Part shown: in pieces, positions 34,415 through 43,424 of the stretch | Layout of the letters: each line of letters opens with the position of its first letter | How positions within the stretch are numbered: position 1 is the stretch's first letter | Assembly: GCF_028583725.1 (NCBI RefSeq) | Contig: NZ_CP110680.1 | Span: 124,001-188,000, forward strand | From: Cellulomonas fimi | Lineage (GTDB): Bacteria > Actinomycetota > Actinomycetes > Actinomycetales > Cellulomonadaceae | DNA: 64,000 bases | Reading direction: 5' to 3' | Translations under genes and position numbers: made by a program | The notes under the pieces: generated by a model | What the model was told of the DNA's origin: nothing | Seen by the model: only the letters and a program-made list of their open reading frames with translations | Databases searched by the model: none

Positions 34415-35410
34415 CTAGAGCCAGCGGTTGCGGCGGAACGCGCGGTGCAGCAGGACGCACGACGCCGCGATGACGACGAGAACGGCCCAGAACCCGAACG
34501 CGGTGTCGGCGACCGGGAGGTTGCGCACGTTCATGCCGTAGATCCCGGCGATGGCCGTCGGCACGAGCCCGATGGCCGCCCACGCGGAGATCTTCCGCAT
34601 GTCGGCGTTCTGCTGGACGCTCACGCGGGACTGCGCGAGCGCGACCTGCGCCAGGTCGGCCTGCAGCACGCCGCTCAGCAGGTTGTCGGCGGCCTCGATC
34701 GAGTCGGCGACGCGCAGCGTGTGGTCCTCGACGTCGCGGAAGTACTCCTGCAGGTCGGCCGGGATGCCCGGCACCTGCCCGGACGCGAGCCGGTGCACGG
34801 GCCCGACGAGCGGCACGACGGCCCGGCGGAACTGCTGCACCTCGGACTTGAGCCGGTAGATCCGCTCCGCGTGGTCCTCGCCGGGCAGCGACCCGAACAC
34901 CTGGTCCTCGATCTCGTCGAGGTCGACGTCGACGGCCCGTGCGACGTCGAGGTACTCGTCGACGGTGAGGTCGAGCAGGTGGTGCAGGACGGCCCACGGG
35001 CCGAGCGCCATCGTCTCCGGGTCGCCCTCGAGGCCGCGGCGGGCCCGCGCGGGGACGGTCGAGTCGCCGTGCCGCACGACCACGACGAACCGCTGCCCGA
35101 CGAACACCGCGAGCTCGCTGACGTCGACGATCTCCGCGTGGTCGACGTACCGGACCGGCTTGACGATGGCGAACGTCATGTCGCCGTACCGCTCGAGCTT
35201 CGGCCGCTGGTGCGCGCGGATCGCGTCCTCGATCGCGAGCTCGGGGAGCGAGAACCCCTCGGCGAGGGCGTCGAACTCGTCCGCCGACGGGTTGACGAGG
35301 CCGATCCACACGAAGCCGTCCTCGTGCTCGGCCTCCTGCGCGGCGGCGAACACGTCGTCGAGCCGGTGCTGCCGGACCCCGCGGGTGTAGAGCGCGCAGT
35401 CGACGATCAC
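34415..35410 (-). CDS. corA: CorA family Mg2+/Co2+ transporter
   Basis: A 331-residue channel. A long cytoplasmic alpha/beta funnel region precedes two C-terminal membrane helices with the diagnostic YGMNV (GMN selectivity loop) between them, and the end is Arg-rich. ATG 35410. Monocistronic, convergent with the phosphatase gene and divergent from the aminotransferase gene. Confidence 0.94.
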   Translation of the reverse strand: MIVDCALYTRGVRQHRLDDVFAAAQEAEHEDGFVWIGLVNPSADEFDALAEGFSLPELAIEDAIRAHQRPKLERYGDMTFAIVKPVRYVDHAEIVDVSELAVFVGQRFVVVVRHGDSTVPARARRGLEGDPETMALGPWAVLHHLLDLTVDEYLDVARAVDVDLDEIEDQVFGSLPGEDHAERIYRLKSEVQQFRRAVVPLVGPVHRLASGQVPGIPADLQEYFRDVEDHTLRVADSIEAADNLLSGVLQADLAQVALAQSRVSVQQNADMRKISAWAAIGLVPTAIAGIYGMNVRNLPVADTAFGFWAVLVVIAASCVLLHRAFRRNRWL

Positions 35411-35512
35411 GGTCCGATCGTCCTCTCGTCGCGACGACGCGTCGACCTGGAGTCCTGCCGCGTGGTCGGTCCCGGGTCACGTCGCGGGACGTCGCACGGC
35501 AGGATGGGCCGG

Positions 35513-36679
35513 GTGAAGGTCGCTTCCCGCGCGCACGTGCCGCCGTTCGCCGTCATGGAGATCCTCGCCGCCGCGAACGCGCGCCGGGCCGCCGGGGTCG
35601 ACGTGCTCAACCTGTGCGCGGGCGAGCCGTCGACGGGTGCGTCGGAGGTCGTGCGGCAGCGGGCCGTCGAGCTGCTGACGAGCGGCGACCTCGGCTACAC
35701 CGAGGCGCTCGGCGCCCCCGGCCTGCGGGCCGCGATCGCGACGCACTACCGGACCTGGTACGACGTCGACGTCGACCCGGCGCGGATCGCGGTGACGACC
35801 GGCTCGTCGGGCGGGTTCATGCTCGCGTTCCTCGCGGCGTTCGACGTCGGCGACCGCGTCGCGCTGGCCCGCCCCGGGTACCCCGCGTACGCGAACATCC
35901 TGCGCGCGCTCGGCTGCGAGGTCGTCGAGCTGCCGTGCGGTCCGGAGTCCCGGTTCCAGCCGACGGTCGCGCACCTCGAGGCGGCCGGGCGTCTCGACGG
36001 TCTCGTCGTCGCGAGCCCTGCCAACCCGACGGGCACGATGGTCGGCGCGGCCGCGCTCGCGGACCTCGCGGCGTGGTGCGCGGGGCGCGGCGTGCGGCTG
36101 GTCAGCGACGAGATCTACCACGGCATCACCTACGACGCGGACGCCCAGGTGGCCACCGCCGCGCAGTACCTCGACACGGGTGCGGTCGTCGTGAACTCGT
36201 TCTCGAAGTACTGGGCGATGACCGGCTGGCGGCTCGGCTGGCTCGTGCTGCCCGACGACCTCGTCGCACCCGTCGACGCGCTCGCCGGGAACGTCGCGCT
36301 GTGCCCGCCGGCCCTCGCGCAGCACGCGGGCGTCGCCGCGTTCAGCCCCGACGGGTACGCGGCCGCGCGGGCCAACGTCGAGCGGTACGCGGCGTCGCGC
36401 GCCCTGCTGCTGGAGCGTCTGCCGGAGCTCGGCTGGACGCACGTCGCGCCGGCCGACGGCGCGTTCTACCTGTACGCCGACGTGTCCGCGACCGGTCTGG
36501 ACTCCGTGACGTGGTGCGCGCGGCTGCTCGACGAGGCCGGTGTCGCGCTCACGCCCGGCACGGACTTCGACCCCGTGGACGGGCGCCGGTTCGTGCGGCT
36601 GTCGTTCGCGTCGTCGCCGGACGTCGTGCGCGAGGCCGTCGACCGGATCGTGCACTGGCAGGCGACGCTCGCGCCCTGA
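35513..36679 (+). CDS. Pyridoxal phosphate aminotransferase, class I/II
   Basis: A 388-residue fold-type I aminotransferase. Seen: substrate-region LNLCAGEPSTG, cofactor loop TTGSSGGFML, ASPANPTGTMV, SDEIYHGITY and the PLP lysine in SFSKYWAMTGWRLGW. The pattern fits aspartate/alanine-type aminotransferases; the amino acid used cannot be told. GTG start 35513, with AGGATGGG upstream. Confidence 0.92.
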   Translation: MKVASRAHVPPFAVMEILAAANARRAAGVDVLNLCAGEPSTGASEVVRQRAVELLTSGDLGYTEALGAPGLRAAIATHYRTWYDVDVDPARIAVTTGSSGGFMLAFLAAFDVGDRVALARPGYPAYANILRALGCEVVELPCGPESRFQPTVAHLEAAGRLDGLVVASPANPTGTMVGAAALADLAAWCAGRGVRLVSDEIYHGITYDADAQVATAAQYLDTGAVVVNSFSKYWAMTGWRLGWLVLPDDLVAPVDALAGNVALCPPALAQHAGVAAFSPDGYAAARANVERYAASRALLLERLPELGWTHVAPADGAFYLYADVSATGLDSVTWCARLLDEAGVALTPGTDFDPVDGRRFVRLSFASSPDVVREAVDRIVHWQATLAP

Positions 36680-36747
36680 CGCGCGCGGGCACCATCGGGG
36701 CGGGCCGCACGTTGACCCGTCGACCACCGAACCCGGGAGGACCGACC

Positions 36748-37143
36748 ATGCGTTGCCCCGTCGACCAGGCCGAGCTCGTCATGTCCGAGCGGCAGGGGGT
36801 GGAGATCGACTACTGCCCCACGTGCCGTGGCATCTGGCTGGACCGCGGTGAGCTCGACAAGATCCTCGAGCGTGCCGCCGCCCCCGACCCGGGCCTCGGC
36901 GCCGGCGGGGCACGTCCGCCCGCCGACCCGCGTCCGCCGGCCGACCCGCGCGCGCCCTACGACGAGCGCCGCTACGACGACGGCCGCGGCTACGACGACC
37001 GGCGGGGCTACGACGACCGTCGCGGGTACGACGACCGTCGCGGCTACGACCCGCGCTACGGCGGCGACCCCCGGTACTCGGGCGACCCGCGCTACCGCAA
37101 GAAGAAGAAGGAGTCCTGGCTGGAGGACCTCTTCGACTTCTGA
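36748..37143 (+). CDS. Zinc-ribbon (TFIIB-type) protein with Tyr/Asp/Arg repeats
   Basis: A 131-residue protein. The N-terminal 45 residues are a zf-TFIIB ribbon: CPVDQAEL, YCPTCRGIWLDRGELDKIL. The rest is low-complexity: Pro-rich, then four RGYDDR-type repeats, a KKKKE patch and an acidic-aromatic end WLEDLFDF. Short proteins of this kind are common in actinobacteria without known function. ATG has GGGAGG at good distance. Confidence 0.88.
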   Translation: MRCPVDQAELVMSERQGVEIDYCPTCRGIWLDRGELDKILERAAAPDPGLGAGGARPPADPRPPADPRAPYDERRYDDGRGYDDRRGYDDRRGYDDRRGYDPRYGGDPRYSGDPRYRKKKKESWLEDLFDF

Positions 37144-37270
37144 GGACGACGCCGGACGGGGCTCCGTCGTGGCGCCGCACGCGGCCTGGTCACCGGTGCC
37201 GTGCATCGTTGGAGAACTCGTCGCTCACGAAGCGATTCAGGTTCTTGTGACGCGTGCGCGCAGCGCGTGA

Positions 37271-37286
37271 ATGTGAGCGATCACAT
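37271..37286. promoter_or_regulatory. LacI-family-type operator upstream of the arabinanase gene
   Basis: ATGTGAGCGATCACAT is a 16-bp palindrome with one mismatched inner pair and a central CG, 43 bases before the start codon. TGTGAGCGxTCACA-type sites are used by LacI-family sugar regulators (for example bifidobacterial AraQ). A weak promoter TTGTGA-17-TGAATG (37245-37273) overlaps it. Confidence 0.6.
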
Positions 37287-37328
37287 CCTGCGCCGGCCCT
37301 GGCGCGGCCCGTCGGAAGGACCCTCCCC

Positions 37329-38717
37329 ATGGCCCCGTCCAGCCGGCGTCGTGCGCTCGCACGACGCCTCCTGTCGATCACCGCAGCCGTCGCGCTCGCC
37401 GCCGGCGGCCTCGTGGCGGCCTCGTCCGCGCAGGCCGCGGCGCCCGCGCTCCGGTCGGCCGCGTCGGGCCGGTGCCTCGACGTCGCCGGCAACAGCACGA
37501 CCCCGGGCGCCGCGATCCAGATCTGGGACTGCAACGGCGTCGCAGGGCAGGGGTGGACGTTGACGTCCGCAGGTGAGCTCCGCACGTTCGACGGGACCCG
37601 GTGTCTCGACGCGCTGAACTGGGGGACGACGGCCGGCACGGCCCTCATCTCCTGGAGCTGCACCGGTGGCGCCAACCAGAAGTTCGCGTGGGGTGCGAAC
37701 GGGTCGCTGCGCAGCCAGCAGTCGGGCCTGTGCCTCGACGTGACCAGCAACCGCACGGCCAACGGCACCGCCGTCGCGCTGTGGACGTGCAACGGCCGCG
37801 ACAACCAGCGCTGGACGAGCGTCTCCGGCGGCGACGGCGGGACGACGTACCCCAACCCCGGCGTCGTCACGGGCGCGACGTGGGCGCACGACCCGACCGT
37901 CGTGAAGCGTCCCGACGGCTCCTACCTGGTCGCGACGACCGGCCGCGGCATCCCGCTGAAGACGTCCCGCGACCGCACCGCCTGGACCGACGCGGGCGCC
38001 GCGTTCCCGAACGGCACCCCGTGGACGGCGACGCACACCACCGGCGACCTGTGGGCACCCGACCTGTCGTACCGGGACGGCCGGTACTGGCTGTACTACT
38101 CGGCGTCGACGTTCGGCAGCCAGACCTCCGGCATCTACCTCGCGACCAGCCCGAGCGGCGACGCCGGGACGTGGACGAACCGCGGCCTGGTCGTCAGCAC
38201 GACCAGCAGCAGCGGCTACAACGCGATCGACCCCGACGTCGTCACGGACGCGCAGGGGCGGCTGTGGCTGAGCCTCGGGTCGTTCTGGTCGGGCATCAAG
38301 CTCATCGCGCTCGACCCGTCGACGGGCCTGCGGTCGGGCAGCGCGATCCACTCGCTCGCGACGCGCAGCGGCGGCGTCGAGGCGCCGGACATCCTCCACC
38401 GCGACGGCTACTACTACCTGTTCGTGTCGTTCGACGCGTGCTGCCGCGGCGCCCAGAGCACCTACCGCGTCGCGGTCGGGCGATCGACGTCGATCACCGG
38501 CCCGTACGTCGACCGCGCGGGCGTCGCGATGACCAGCGGCGGCGGGACGCAGGTCCTCGCCGGGCACGGCTCGGTGCACGGCCCCGGCCACAGCGCGACC
38601 CTGCGCGACGGCGACGGCGACGTGCTCTTCTACCACTGGTACACCGACGCCGGTGACTCGCGGCTGGGCATCAACCTGCTCGGCTGGGACGCCGCGGGCT
38701 GGCCGTACGTGCGCTGA
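37329..38717 (+). CDS. Secreted endo-1,5-alpha-L-arabinanase (GH43) with N-terminal ricin B lectin domain
   Basis: A 462-residue exported glycosidase. Signal peptide residues 1-37 (RRRALARR then a hydrophobic run ending AQA); ricin-type beta-trefoil about 38-166 with three QxW-like repeats (GQGWTL, NQKFAW, NQRWTS); GH43 five-blade propeller about 178-462. Catalytic residues by motif: Asp 188 (AHDPTVV), Asp 301 (AIDPDVV) and Glu 351 (GGVEAPDI). GH43 enzymes of this pattern cut arabinan; the lectin should target plant polysaccharide. ATG 37329 with GAAGGA. Likely under LacI-type repression; no regulator or sugar importer lies nearby. Confidence 0.92.
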   Translation: MAPSSRRRALARRLLSITAAVALAAGGLVAASSAQAAAPALRSAASGRCLDVAGNSTTPGAAIQIWDCNGVAGQGWTLTSAGELRTFDGTRCLDALNWGTTAGTALISWSCTGGANQKFAWGANGSLRSQQSGLCLDVTSNRTANGTAVALWTCNGRDNQRWTSVSGGDGGTTYPNPGVVTGATWAHDPTVVKRPDGSYLVATTGRGIPLKTSRDRTAWTDAGAAFPNGTPWTATHTTGDLWAPDLSYRDGRYWLYYSASTFGSQTSGIYLATSPSGDAGTWTNRGLVVSTTSSSGYNAIDPDVVTDAQGRLWLSLGSFWSGIKLIALDPSTGLRSGSAIHSLATRSGGVEAPDILHRDGYYYLFVSFDACCRGAQSTYRVAVGRSTSITGPYVDRAGVAMTSGGGTQVLAGHGSVHGPGHSATLRDGDGDVLFYHWYTDAGDSRLGINLLGWDAAGWPYVR

Positions 38718-38762
38718 GGGCCGGACGCGGGCGTCACGGGGAGCGGCGCCCGGACGGCGGAC

Positions 38763-38803
38763 GCGGCGGTCGACGGGGACCGGGTCACCTCGTCGACCGC
38801 CGC
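38763..38803 (+). terminator. Hairpin terminator after the arabinanase gene
   Basis: Perfect 13-bp stem (38763-38775 with 38791-38803) and 15-nt loop, 45 bases after the arabinanase stop and before the molybdenum cofactor operon. Confidence 0.7.
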
Positions 38804-38905
38804 ATCCCGCGCCGCGCCCGCGGGCCGGTGTGGCGACCGTCCGCGCCCCGATATCGACGGCGGTCCGCCGACCGGGACGTCCCGCGCCGACGTAGGTTGG
38901 TCGAC

Positions 38906-40126
38906 GTGCACGTGCCCCCGCTCGTCGAGCCCGGACCGCCCCTGACCGCCGCCCAGGTCGCCCGCGGTTCCCGCCACCTGCTGCTGCCCGGGCTCGGGGT
39001 CGACGGCCAGCGCCGGCTGCGGAACGCGCGCGTGCTCGTCGTCGGCGCGGGCGGGCTGGGCGCACCCGTCCTGCAGTACCTCGCCGCGGCGGGGGTGGGG
39101 ACGATCGGCGTGGTCGACGACGACGTCGTCGACGTGACGAACCTGCAGCGCCAGGTCGTCCACGGCACGTCCGACGTCGGCCGCCCCAAGGTCGACAGCG
39201 CGCGCGACGCGATCGCCGCGCTCGACCCCGACGTCCGCGTCGTCGTGCACGCGCTCCGGCTCGACGAGGCGAACGTCGACGACGTCCTGCGCGGGTACGA
39301 CCTCGTCGTCGACGGCACCGACAACTTCCCCACCCGGTACCTCGTCAACGACGCGTGCGTGCGCCTCGGCCTGCCGGAGGTGTGGGGGTCGGTCCTGCGG
39401 TACGACGCCCAGACGACGGTCTTCTGGGGTCGCCCGCCCGCCGGCTCGGGTGTCCCCGCCGTGCAGCTGCGCGACCTGTTCCCGTCCCCGCCGCCGCCCG
39501 ACACCGTCCCGTCCTGCGCCGAGGCCGGCGTGCTCGGCGCGCTGTGCGGGCAGGTCGGGTCCGTCATGGCGACCGAGGCGGTCAAGCTGCTCACGGGCCT
39601 CGGCGAGCCGATGCTGGGCCGCGTCCTCGTCGTCGACGCGCTGCGCGGCCGCTGGTCGCAGGTGCCGCTCGTCCCGTCCCCGCGCCGCTCCTCGGCCGAG
39701 GAGACGCCGGTGCCGTCGGCTGACGCGACCCACGGTCCTTCGCGCACCGACGGGGCGCCGCGCGCCGCGGGTGCGCCGATCAGCGGAGCGGCGTCGGTGG
39801 CGTCGCACCCGCTCGACGACGACGTCCCGACCGTGACGGCCGCCGAGCTCGCCGCACGGCTCGCGGTCGACCCGACGACCGTGCTCGTCGACGTCCGCGA
39901 GGCCGCCGAGCTCGACGTGATCGCCGTCCCCGGTGCGACCCACGTCCCGCTCGGGCGCATCCTCGACGGCTCCGGCGTCCCCGACCTGCCCCGGGACCGG
40001 CCGGTCCTCGTGATGTGCCAGGTCGGCGCCCGGTCGATGGTCGCCGCCCGCGCGCTCCGGGCGTCCGGCGTCGACGCGGTCAACGTCGAGGGCGGCGTGC
40101 TGGCCTGGCTCGCGACGCGCTCGTGA
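38906..40126 (+). CDS. moeB: Molybdopterin-synthase adenylyltransferase MoeB with C-terminal rhodanese domain (MoeZ type)
   Basis: A 406-residue enzyme that adenylates and sulfurates the C-terminal glycine of MoaD. ThiF/E1 domain about 1-255: VLVVGAGGLGAPVLQYLAAAG nucleotide loop, TNLQRQVVH, VDGTDNFPTRYLVND. The CxxC zinc cysteines usual in MoeB are not obvious here (CAEAG remains). A rhodanese domain (about 310-406) has the active-site loop MCQVGARS with Cys. Adenylyltransferase-rhodanese fusions are standard in actinobacteria. GTG 38906; the stop overlaps the next GTG. Confidence 0.93.
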   Translation: MHVPPLVEPGPPLTAAQVARGSRHLLLPGLGVDGQRRLRNARVLVVGAGGLGAPVLQYLAAAGVGTIGVVDDDVVDVTNLQRQVVHGTSDVGRPKVDSARDAIAALDPDVRVVVHALRLDEANVDDVLRGYDLVVDGTDNFPTRYLVNDACVRLGLPEVWGSVLRYDAQTTVFWGRPPAGSGVPAVQLRDLFPSPPPPDTVPSCAEAGVLGALCGQVGSVMATEAVKLLTGLGEPMLGRVLVVDALRGRWSQVPLVPSPRRSSAEETPVPSADATHGPSRTDGAPRAAGAPISGAASVASHPLDDDVPTVTAAELAARLAVDPTTVLVDVREAAELDVIAVPGATHVPLGRILDGSGVPDLPRDRPVLVMCQVGARSMVAARALRASGVDAVNVEGGVLAWLATRS

Positions 40127-40551
40127 ACGCGGCGGACGGACCGCCCGGCGAGGACCGCTGGGTCGCCTGGGCGGCGTACCCCGGACGAGCCGGGCACGGC
40201 GCCGGCGTGGCACGCGAGTCGGCGTGGTCCGTCGTGGCGCAGCGGTTCGAGGAGCTGCTCGCCGATGGAGGCGGGTACCTCGAGGTCGGTCCGGCCGACG
40301 GCGAGCACCCGGCGATGTCGATCGGGTTCGACGAGCGCGTCGCCGTCGTGCACCTGTTCCCGGACCCGTCGTCGTGCCTCCTGCTCGTCGGTGACGGGTC
40401 CCGCGCGCCCGACGACGTCGTGAGCGTCCCGGTCCTCGACTCGGTGGCCGACTTCGACGGCGTATACGCGACCGCCCCGCGCGACGCCTGGCGTGTCGTC
40501 GAGCGCGTCCTGCGGGACGGCACCGACGACTCCCGCTGGCACGCGCTCTGA
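40123..40551 (+). CDS. Hypothetical protein inside the molybdenum cofactor operon
   Basis: A 142-residue soluble protein, GTG start overlapping the moeB stop (GTGA). It has WVAWAAYPGRAGHGAG, an amphipathic helix (SAWSVVAQRFEELLA) and strands EHPAMSIGFDERVAVVHLF. No cofactor-related motif and no known domain. The beta-rich, acidic character is reminiscent of Imm1-like proteins, but this is too weak to assign. Translational coupling to moeB is the only functional hint. Confidence 0.65.
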   Translation: MNAADGPPGEDRWVAWAAYPGRAGHGAGVARESAWSVVAQRFEELLADGGGYLEVGPADGEHPAMSIGFDERVAVVHLFPDPSSCLLLVGDGSRAPDDVVSVPVLDSVADFDGVYATAPRDAWRVVERVLRDGTDDSRWHAL

Positions 40552-40721
40552 CGCGGCGAGCACCGGCCCCGGTGGACGGGCCAGGCGTGCCGGGCGTGCC
40601 CCTCCCGTCCGCCGGTCGTCCGGGCGTATCTCGCCCGACCTCCGGCCCGCCGACCCGGCCCGGCGTTTCTCCCGGTGGTCCGCCCCGCCGGACCCCGGCG
40701 GGCGGGTGGCAGGATCGGGGG

Positions 40722-41975
40722 GTGCCGACGACCACCGTGATGCGGACCCTCGACGAGCACCGCGCGGCCGCGCTCGCGCTGGCCACGCCGCTGCCCACGG
40801 TCGACGTCGGCCTGACCGACGCGCTCGGGCACGTGCTCGCGCAGGACGTGCGCACCGACGAGCCGCTGCCGCGGTGGGACAACTCGGCGATGGACGGCTA
40901 CGCCGTGCGCGCCGCCGACGTGCGCGACGCGTCCGAGGCCGCGCCCGTGACGCTGCGGGTCGTCGCCGACCTCCCGGCGGGGTCGTCGGGGCGCCCGGTC
41001 GTCGAGCCGGGGACCGCGGCGCGGATCATGACGGGCGCGCCCGTCCCGCCCGGTGCGGACGCCGTCGTCCCGGTCGAGGACACCGACGCCGGGACGGTGA
41101 ACGTCCAGGTCAGGGCGTCGACGGCGGTCGGTCGGCACGTCCGGCGAACCGGCGAGGACGCCGTTCCGGGGGACCTCGTCGTCGCCGCGGGGACGCTGCT
41201 CGGCCCCGCGCACGTGGCCGCCGTCGCGTCGGTCGGCGTCGCCCAGGTCGCGGTGCACCGGCGGCCGCGCGTCGCGGTCGTCAGCACGGGCGACGAGCTC
41301 GTCGCGCCCGGCACGGCGCTCGCGCACGGGCAGATCCCCGACTCGAACTCGTGGCTGCTCGCCGCGGCGGTGCGCGAGGCGGGCGGCGAGGCGATGCGGC
41401 TCGGCCCGGTCGGCGACGACCCGGACGCGCTGCGCGACCTGCTGCACGGGCTCGACGGCGGCGTCGACGCGATCGTCACGTCGGGCGGGGTGAGCGTCGG
41501 CGCGTTCGACGTGGTCAAGGCCGCGCTGCTCGACGAGCCCGACGTGGTCTTCGTGCCCGTCGCCGTGCAGCCCGGCAAGCCGCAGGGACTCGGCCGGCTG
41601 CCCGGCGGGACGCCCGTGCTCGCTCTGCCCGGCAACCCTGTGAGCTCGTTCGTGTCCTTCGAGCTCTTCGTGCGGCCCGCGCTGCTGCGCATGCGTGGTC
41701 TCGCCGACGTCGAGCGCCCGACGACGACCGCCGTGGCGGACGACGGCTGGCGCACCCCGCCCGGCCGCGCCCAGGTCATGCCGGTGCGCTTCGTCGCCCC
41801 GACGTCCGCCCCGACCTCCGAGCAGCCCCACCCGCACGTCGTCCGCGCCACCGCGGGCGGCTCCGGATCCCACCTCGTCGCCCGCCTGGCCCTCGCCGAG
41901 GGGCTCGCGGTCGTCCCGCCCGACACCACGGTCGCGCCCGGCGACCTCGTCACCGTCCTGAGAGTCGCCCCATGA
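40722..41975 (+). CDS. moeA: Molybdopterin molybdenumtransferase MoeA
   Basis: A 417-residue enzyme that inserts molybdate into adenylated molybdopterin. The family motifs LPRWDNSAMDGYAVRA, IMTGAPVPPGADAVVPVEDT, VAVVSTGDELVAPG, IPDSNSW, TSGGVSVG and LALPGNPVSSFVSFELFVRP are all present, with C-terminal domain IV. GTG start at 40722; an ATG seven codons in is possible. Stop overlaps moaC (ATGA). Confidence 0.95.
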   Translation: MPTTTVMRTLDEHRAAALALATPLPTVDVGLTDALGHVLAQDVRTDEPLPRWDNSAMDGYAVRAADVRDASEAAPVTLRVVADLPAGSSGRPVVEPGTAARIMTGAPVPPGADAVVPVEDTDAGTVNVQVRASTAVGRHVRRTGEDAVPGDLVVAAGTLLGPAHVAAVASVGVAQVAVHRRPRVAVVSTGDELVAPGTALAHGQIPDSNSWLLAAAVREAGGEAMRLGPVGDDPDALRDLLHGLDGGVDAIVTSGGVSVGAFDVVKAALLDEPDVVFVPVAVQPGKPQGLGRLPGGTPVLALPGNPVSSFVSFELFVRPALLRMRGLADVERPTTTAVADDGWRTPPGRAQVMPVRFVAPTSAPTSEQPHPHVVRATAGGSGSHLVARLALAEGLAVVPPDTTVAPGDLVTVLRVAP

Positions 41976-42448
41976 CGCAGCCGTTCACCCACCTCGACGC
42001 CGCCGGCCACGCCCGGATGGTCGACGTCACGCACAAGCAGCCGACGGTCCGCGCGGCCACCGCCTCGGGGCGTGTCGTGTGCGGGCCGGACGTCGTGGCC
42101 GCGCTGCGCGACGGCAGGGTCCCGAAGGGCGACGTGCTCGCCGTCGCGCGTGTCGCGGGGATCGCCGCCGCCAAGCGGACGGCCGAGCTGCTGCCGCTCG
42201 CGCACGTCATCGGCGTGCACGGCGTCGTCGTCGACCTGCGCGTGGAGGACGACGGCGTCGCGATCGAGGCGACAGTCCGCACAGCCGACCGCACGGGCGT
42301 CGAGATGGAGGCGCTGACCGCCGTCTCGGTGACCGCGCTCGCGGTCGTCGACATGGTCAAGGGCCTCGACAAGTCCGTGTCGATCGCCGCCGTCCGGCTC
42401 GAGGCGAAGACCGGCGGCAAGTCGGGCGACTGGCGGCGCGAGCCGTGA
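41972..42448 (+). CDS. moaC: Cyclic pyranopterin monophosphate synthase MoaC
   Basis: A 158-residue enzyme acting after MoaA to make cPMP. Motifs: FTHLDAAGHARMVDVTHKQPT at the N-terminus, KGDVLAVARVAGIAAAKRTAELLPLAH, and GVEMEALTAVSVTALAVVDMVKGLDKS, with LEAKTGGKSGDW at the end. Normal length. Overlaps moeA and mobA by four bases each. Confidence 0.96.
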   Translation: MTQPFTHLDAAGHARMVDVTHKQPTVRAATASGRVVCGPDVVAALRDGRVPKGDVLAVARVAGIAAAKRTAELLPLAHVIGVHGVVVDLRVEDDGVAIEATVRTADRTGVEMEALTAVSVTALAVVDMVKGLDKSVSIAAVRLEAKTGGKSGDWRREP

Positions 42449-43152
42449 CCTTCGACGCGGTCGTCCTCGCGGGCGGTCGCGCGCAGCGGCTCGGCGGTAC
42501 CGACAAGGGGTCCGTCGTCGTCGCTGGTCGCGCCCTGGTCGACCACGCGCTCGCGGCCGTCGCCGACGCCAGTGCGCTCGTCGTCGTCGGGCCGCCCTCG
42601 GTCGCCCGACCGGGCGTGCTGACGGTCCAGGAGTCGCCGCCGTTCGGCGGCCCGGTCGCGGGCCTCGCGGCCGGTCTGACCGCGCTCGTGGCGACGCCCG
42701 CCGTCGAGGACGCCGTCCCGGGCGACGAGGAGCCGGCGCAGCGCACGGGTGCCGCGCCGGACGCGAGCGTGGCGGCGGGCGACGCCGGTGATCCGCTGGT
42801 CGTCGTCCTCGCGTGCGACGTGCCCGGGGCCGCGCGTGTCGTCCCGGCGCTCGTCGCTGCGGCGCTGGCCGCCCCCGAGGCCGACGGTGCCCGGCTCGTC
42901 GCGGGCGACGGGTCGCCGCAGCACCTCGTCGCGGCGTACCGCCGGTCCGCGCTCGACGCCGCGCTCGCGGCGCTCCCGGACGGCCCGCGCGACGCGTCGG
43001 TGCGGCGCCTGGTCGCGGGGCTGCGGCTGGTCGACGTCCGCGACCCCGACGACGCGGCGGCGGACGCGGACACGTGGGACGACGTGCGCCTCCTCGACGC
43101 CCGGCTGTCCGGTGGCACCATCGACCCTGACGACGATCGGAGGACACCGTGA
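42445..43152 (+). CDS. mobA: Molybdenum cofactor nucleotidyltransferase (MobA-like)
   Basis: A 235-residue nucleotidyltransferase. The N-terminal signature VLAGGRAQRLGGTDKG binds the nucleotide triphosphate, and LACDVPG holds the metal-binding Asp. A roughly 25-residue acidic/Ala insert around residue 95 is unusual. It is expected to add GMP (or CMP if MocA-like) to the cofactor; context with moaC and moeA supports MobA. GTG overlaps the moaC stop, and the end overlaps the DUF6457 gene. Confidence 0.88.
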   Translation: MTFDAVVLAGGRAQRLGGTDKGSVVVAGRALVDHALAAVADASALVVVGPPSVARPGVLTVQESPPFGGPVAGLAAGLTALVATPAVEDAVPGDEEPAQRTGAAPDASVAAGDAGDPLVVVLACDVPGAARVVPALVAAALAAPEADGARLVAGDGSPQHLVAAYRRSALDAALAALPDGPRDASVRRLVAGLRLVDVRDPDDAAADADTWDDVRLLDARLSGGTIDPDDDRRTP

Positions 43153-43424
43153 GCACAGACCCCCGCAGGGCGCCCGGCGCGGACCTGCCCGCCTGGGTGG
43201 AGCACGTCGCCGCCGAGCTCGGCGTCGACCCGGCGCTCGTCGACATCGAGCGCATCCTCGACGTCGCGACCGACGTCGCGCACTCCGTCGCCCGGCCGGC
43301 GGTCCCGGTGACCATGCTGGTCGCGGGCCTCGCGATCGCGTCCGGGCGCTCGGGCGAGGACGTGCTCGCGACGGCCCGCCGCGCCGCGCTGGCGTGGGCG
43401 TCCGACGAGAACGTGCTGCCGTGA
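43149..43424 (+). CDS. DUF6457 domain-containing protein
   Basis: A 91-residue helical protein: LPAWVEHVAAELGVDPALVDIERILDVATDVAHSVARPAVPVTMLVAGLA. This small domain is found fused to or beside MobA in actinobacteria, and its GTG overlaps the mobA stop, so it is probably an accessory of cofactor maturation. No catalytic motif is seen. Confidence 0.85.
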   Translation: MSTDPRRAPGADLPAWVEHVAAELGVDPALVDIERILDVATDVAHSVARPAVPVTMLVAGLAIASGRSGEDVLATARRAALAWASDENVLP

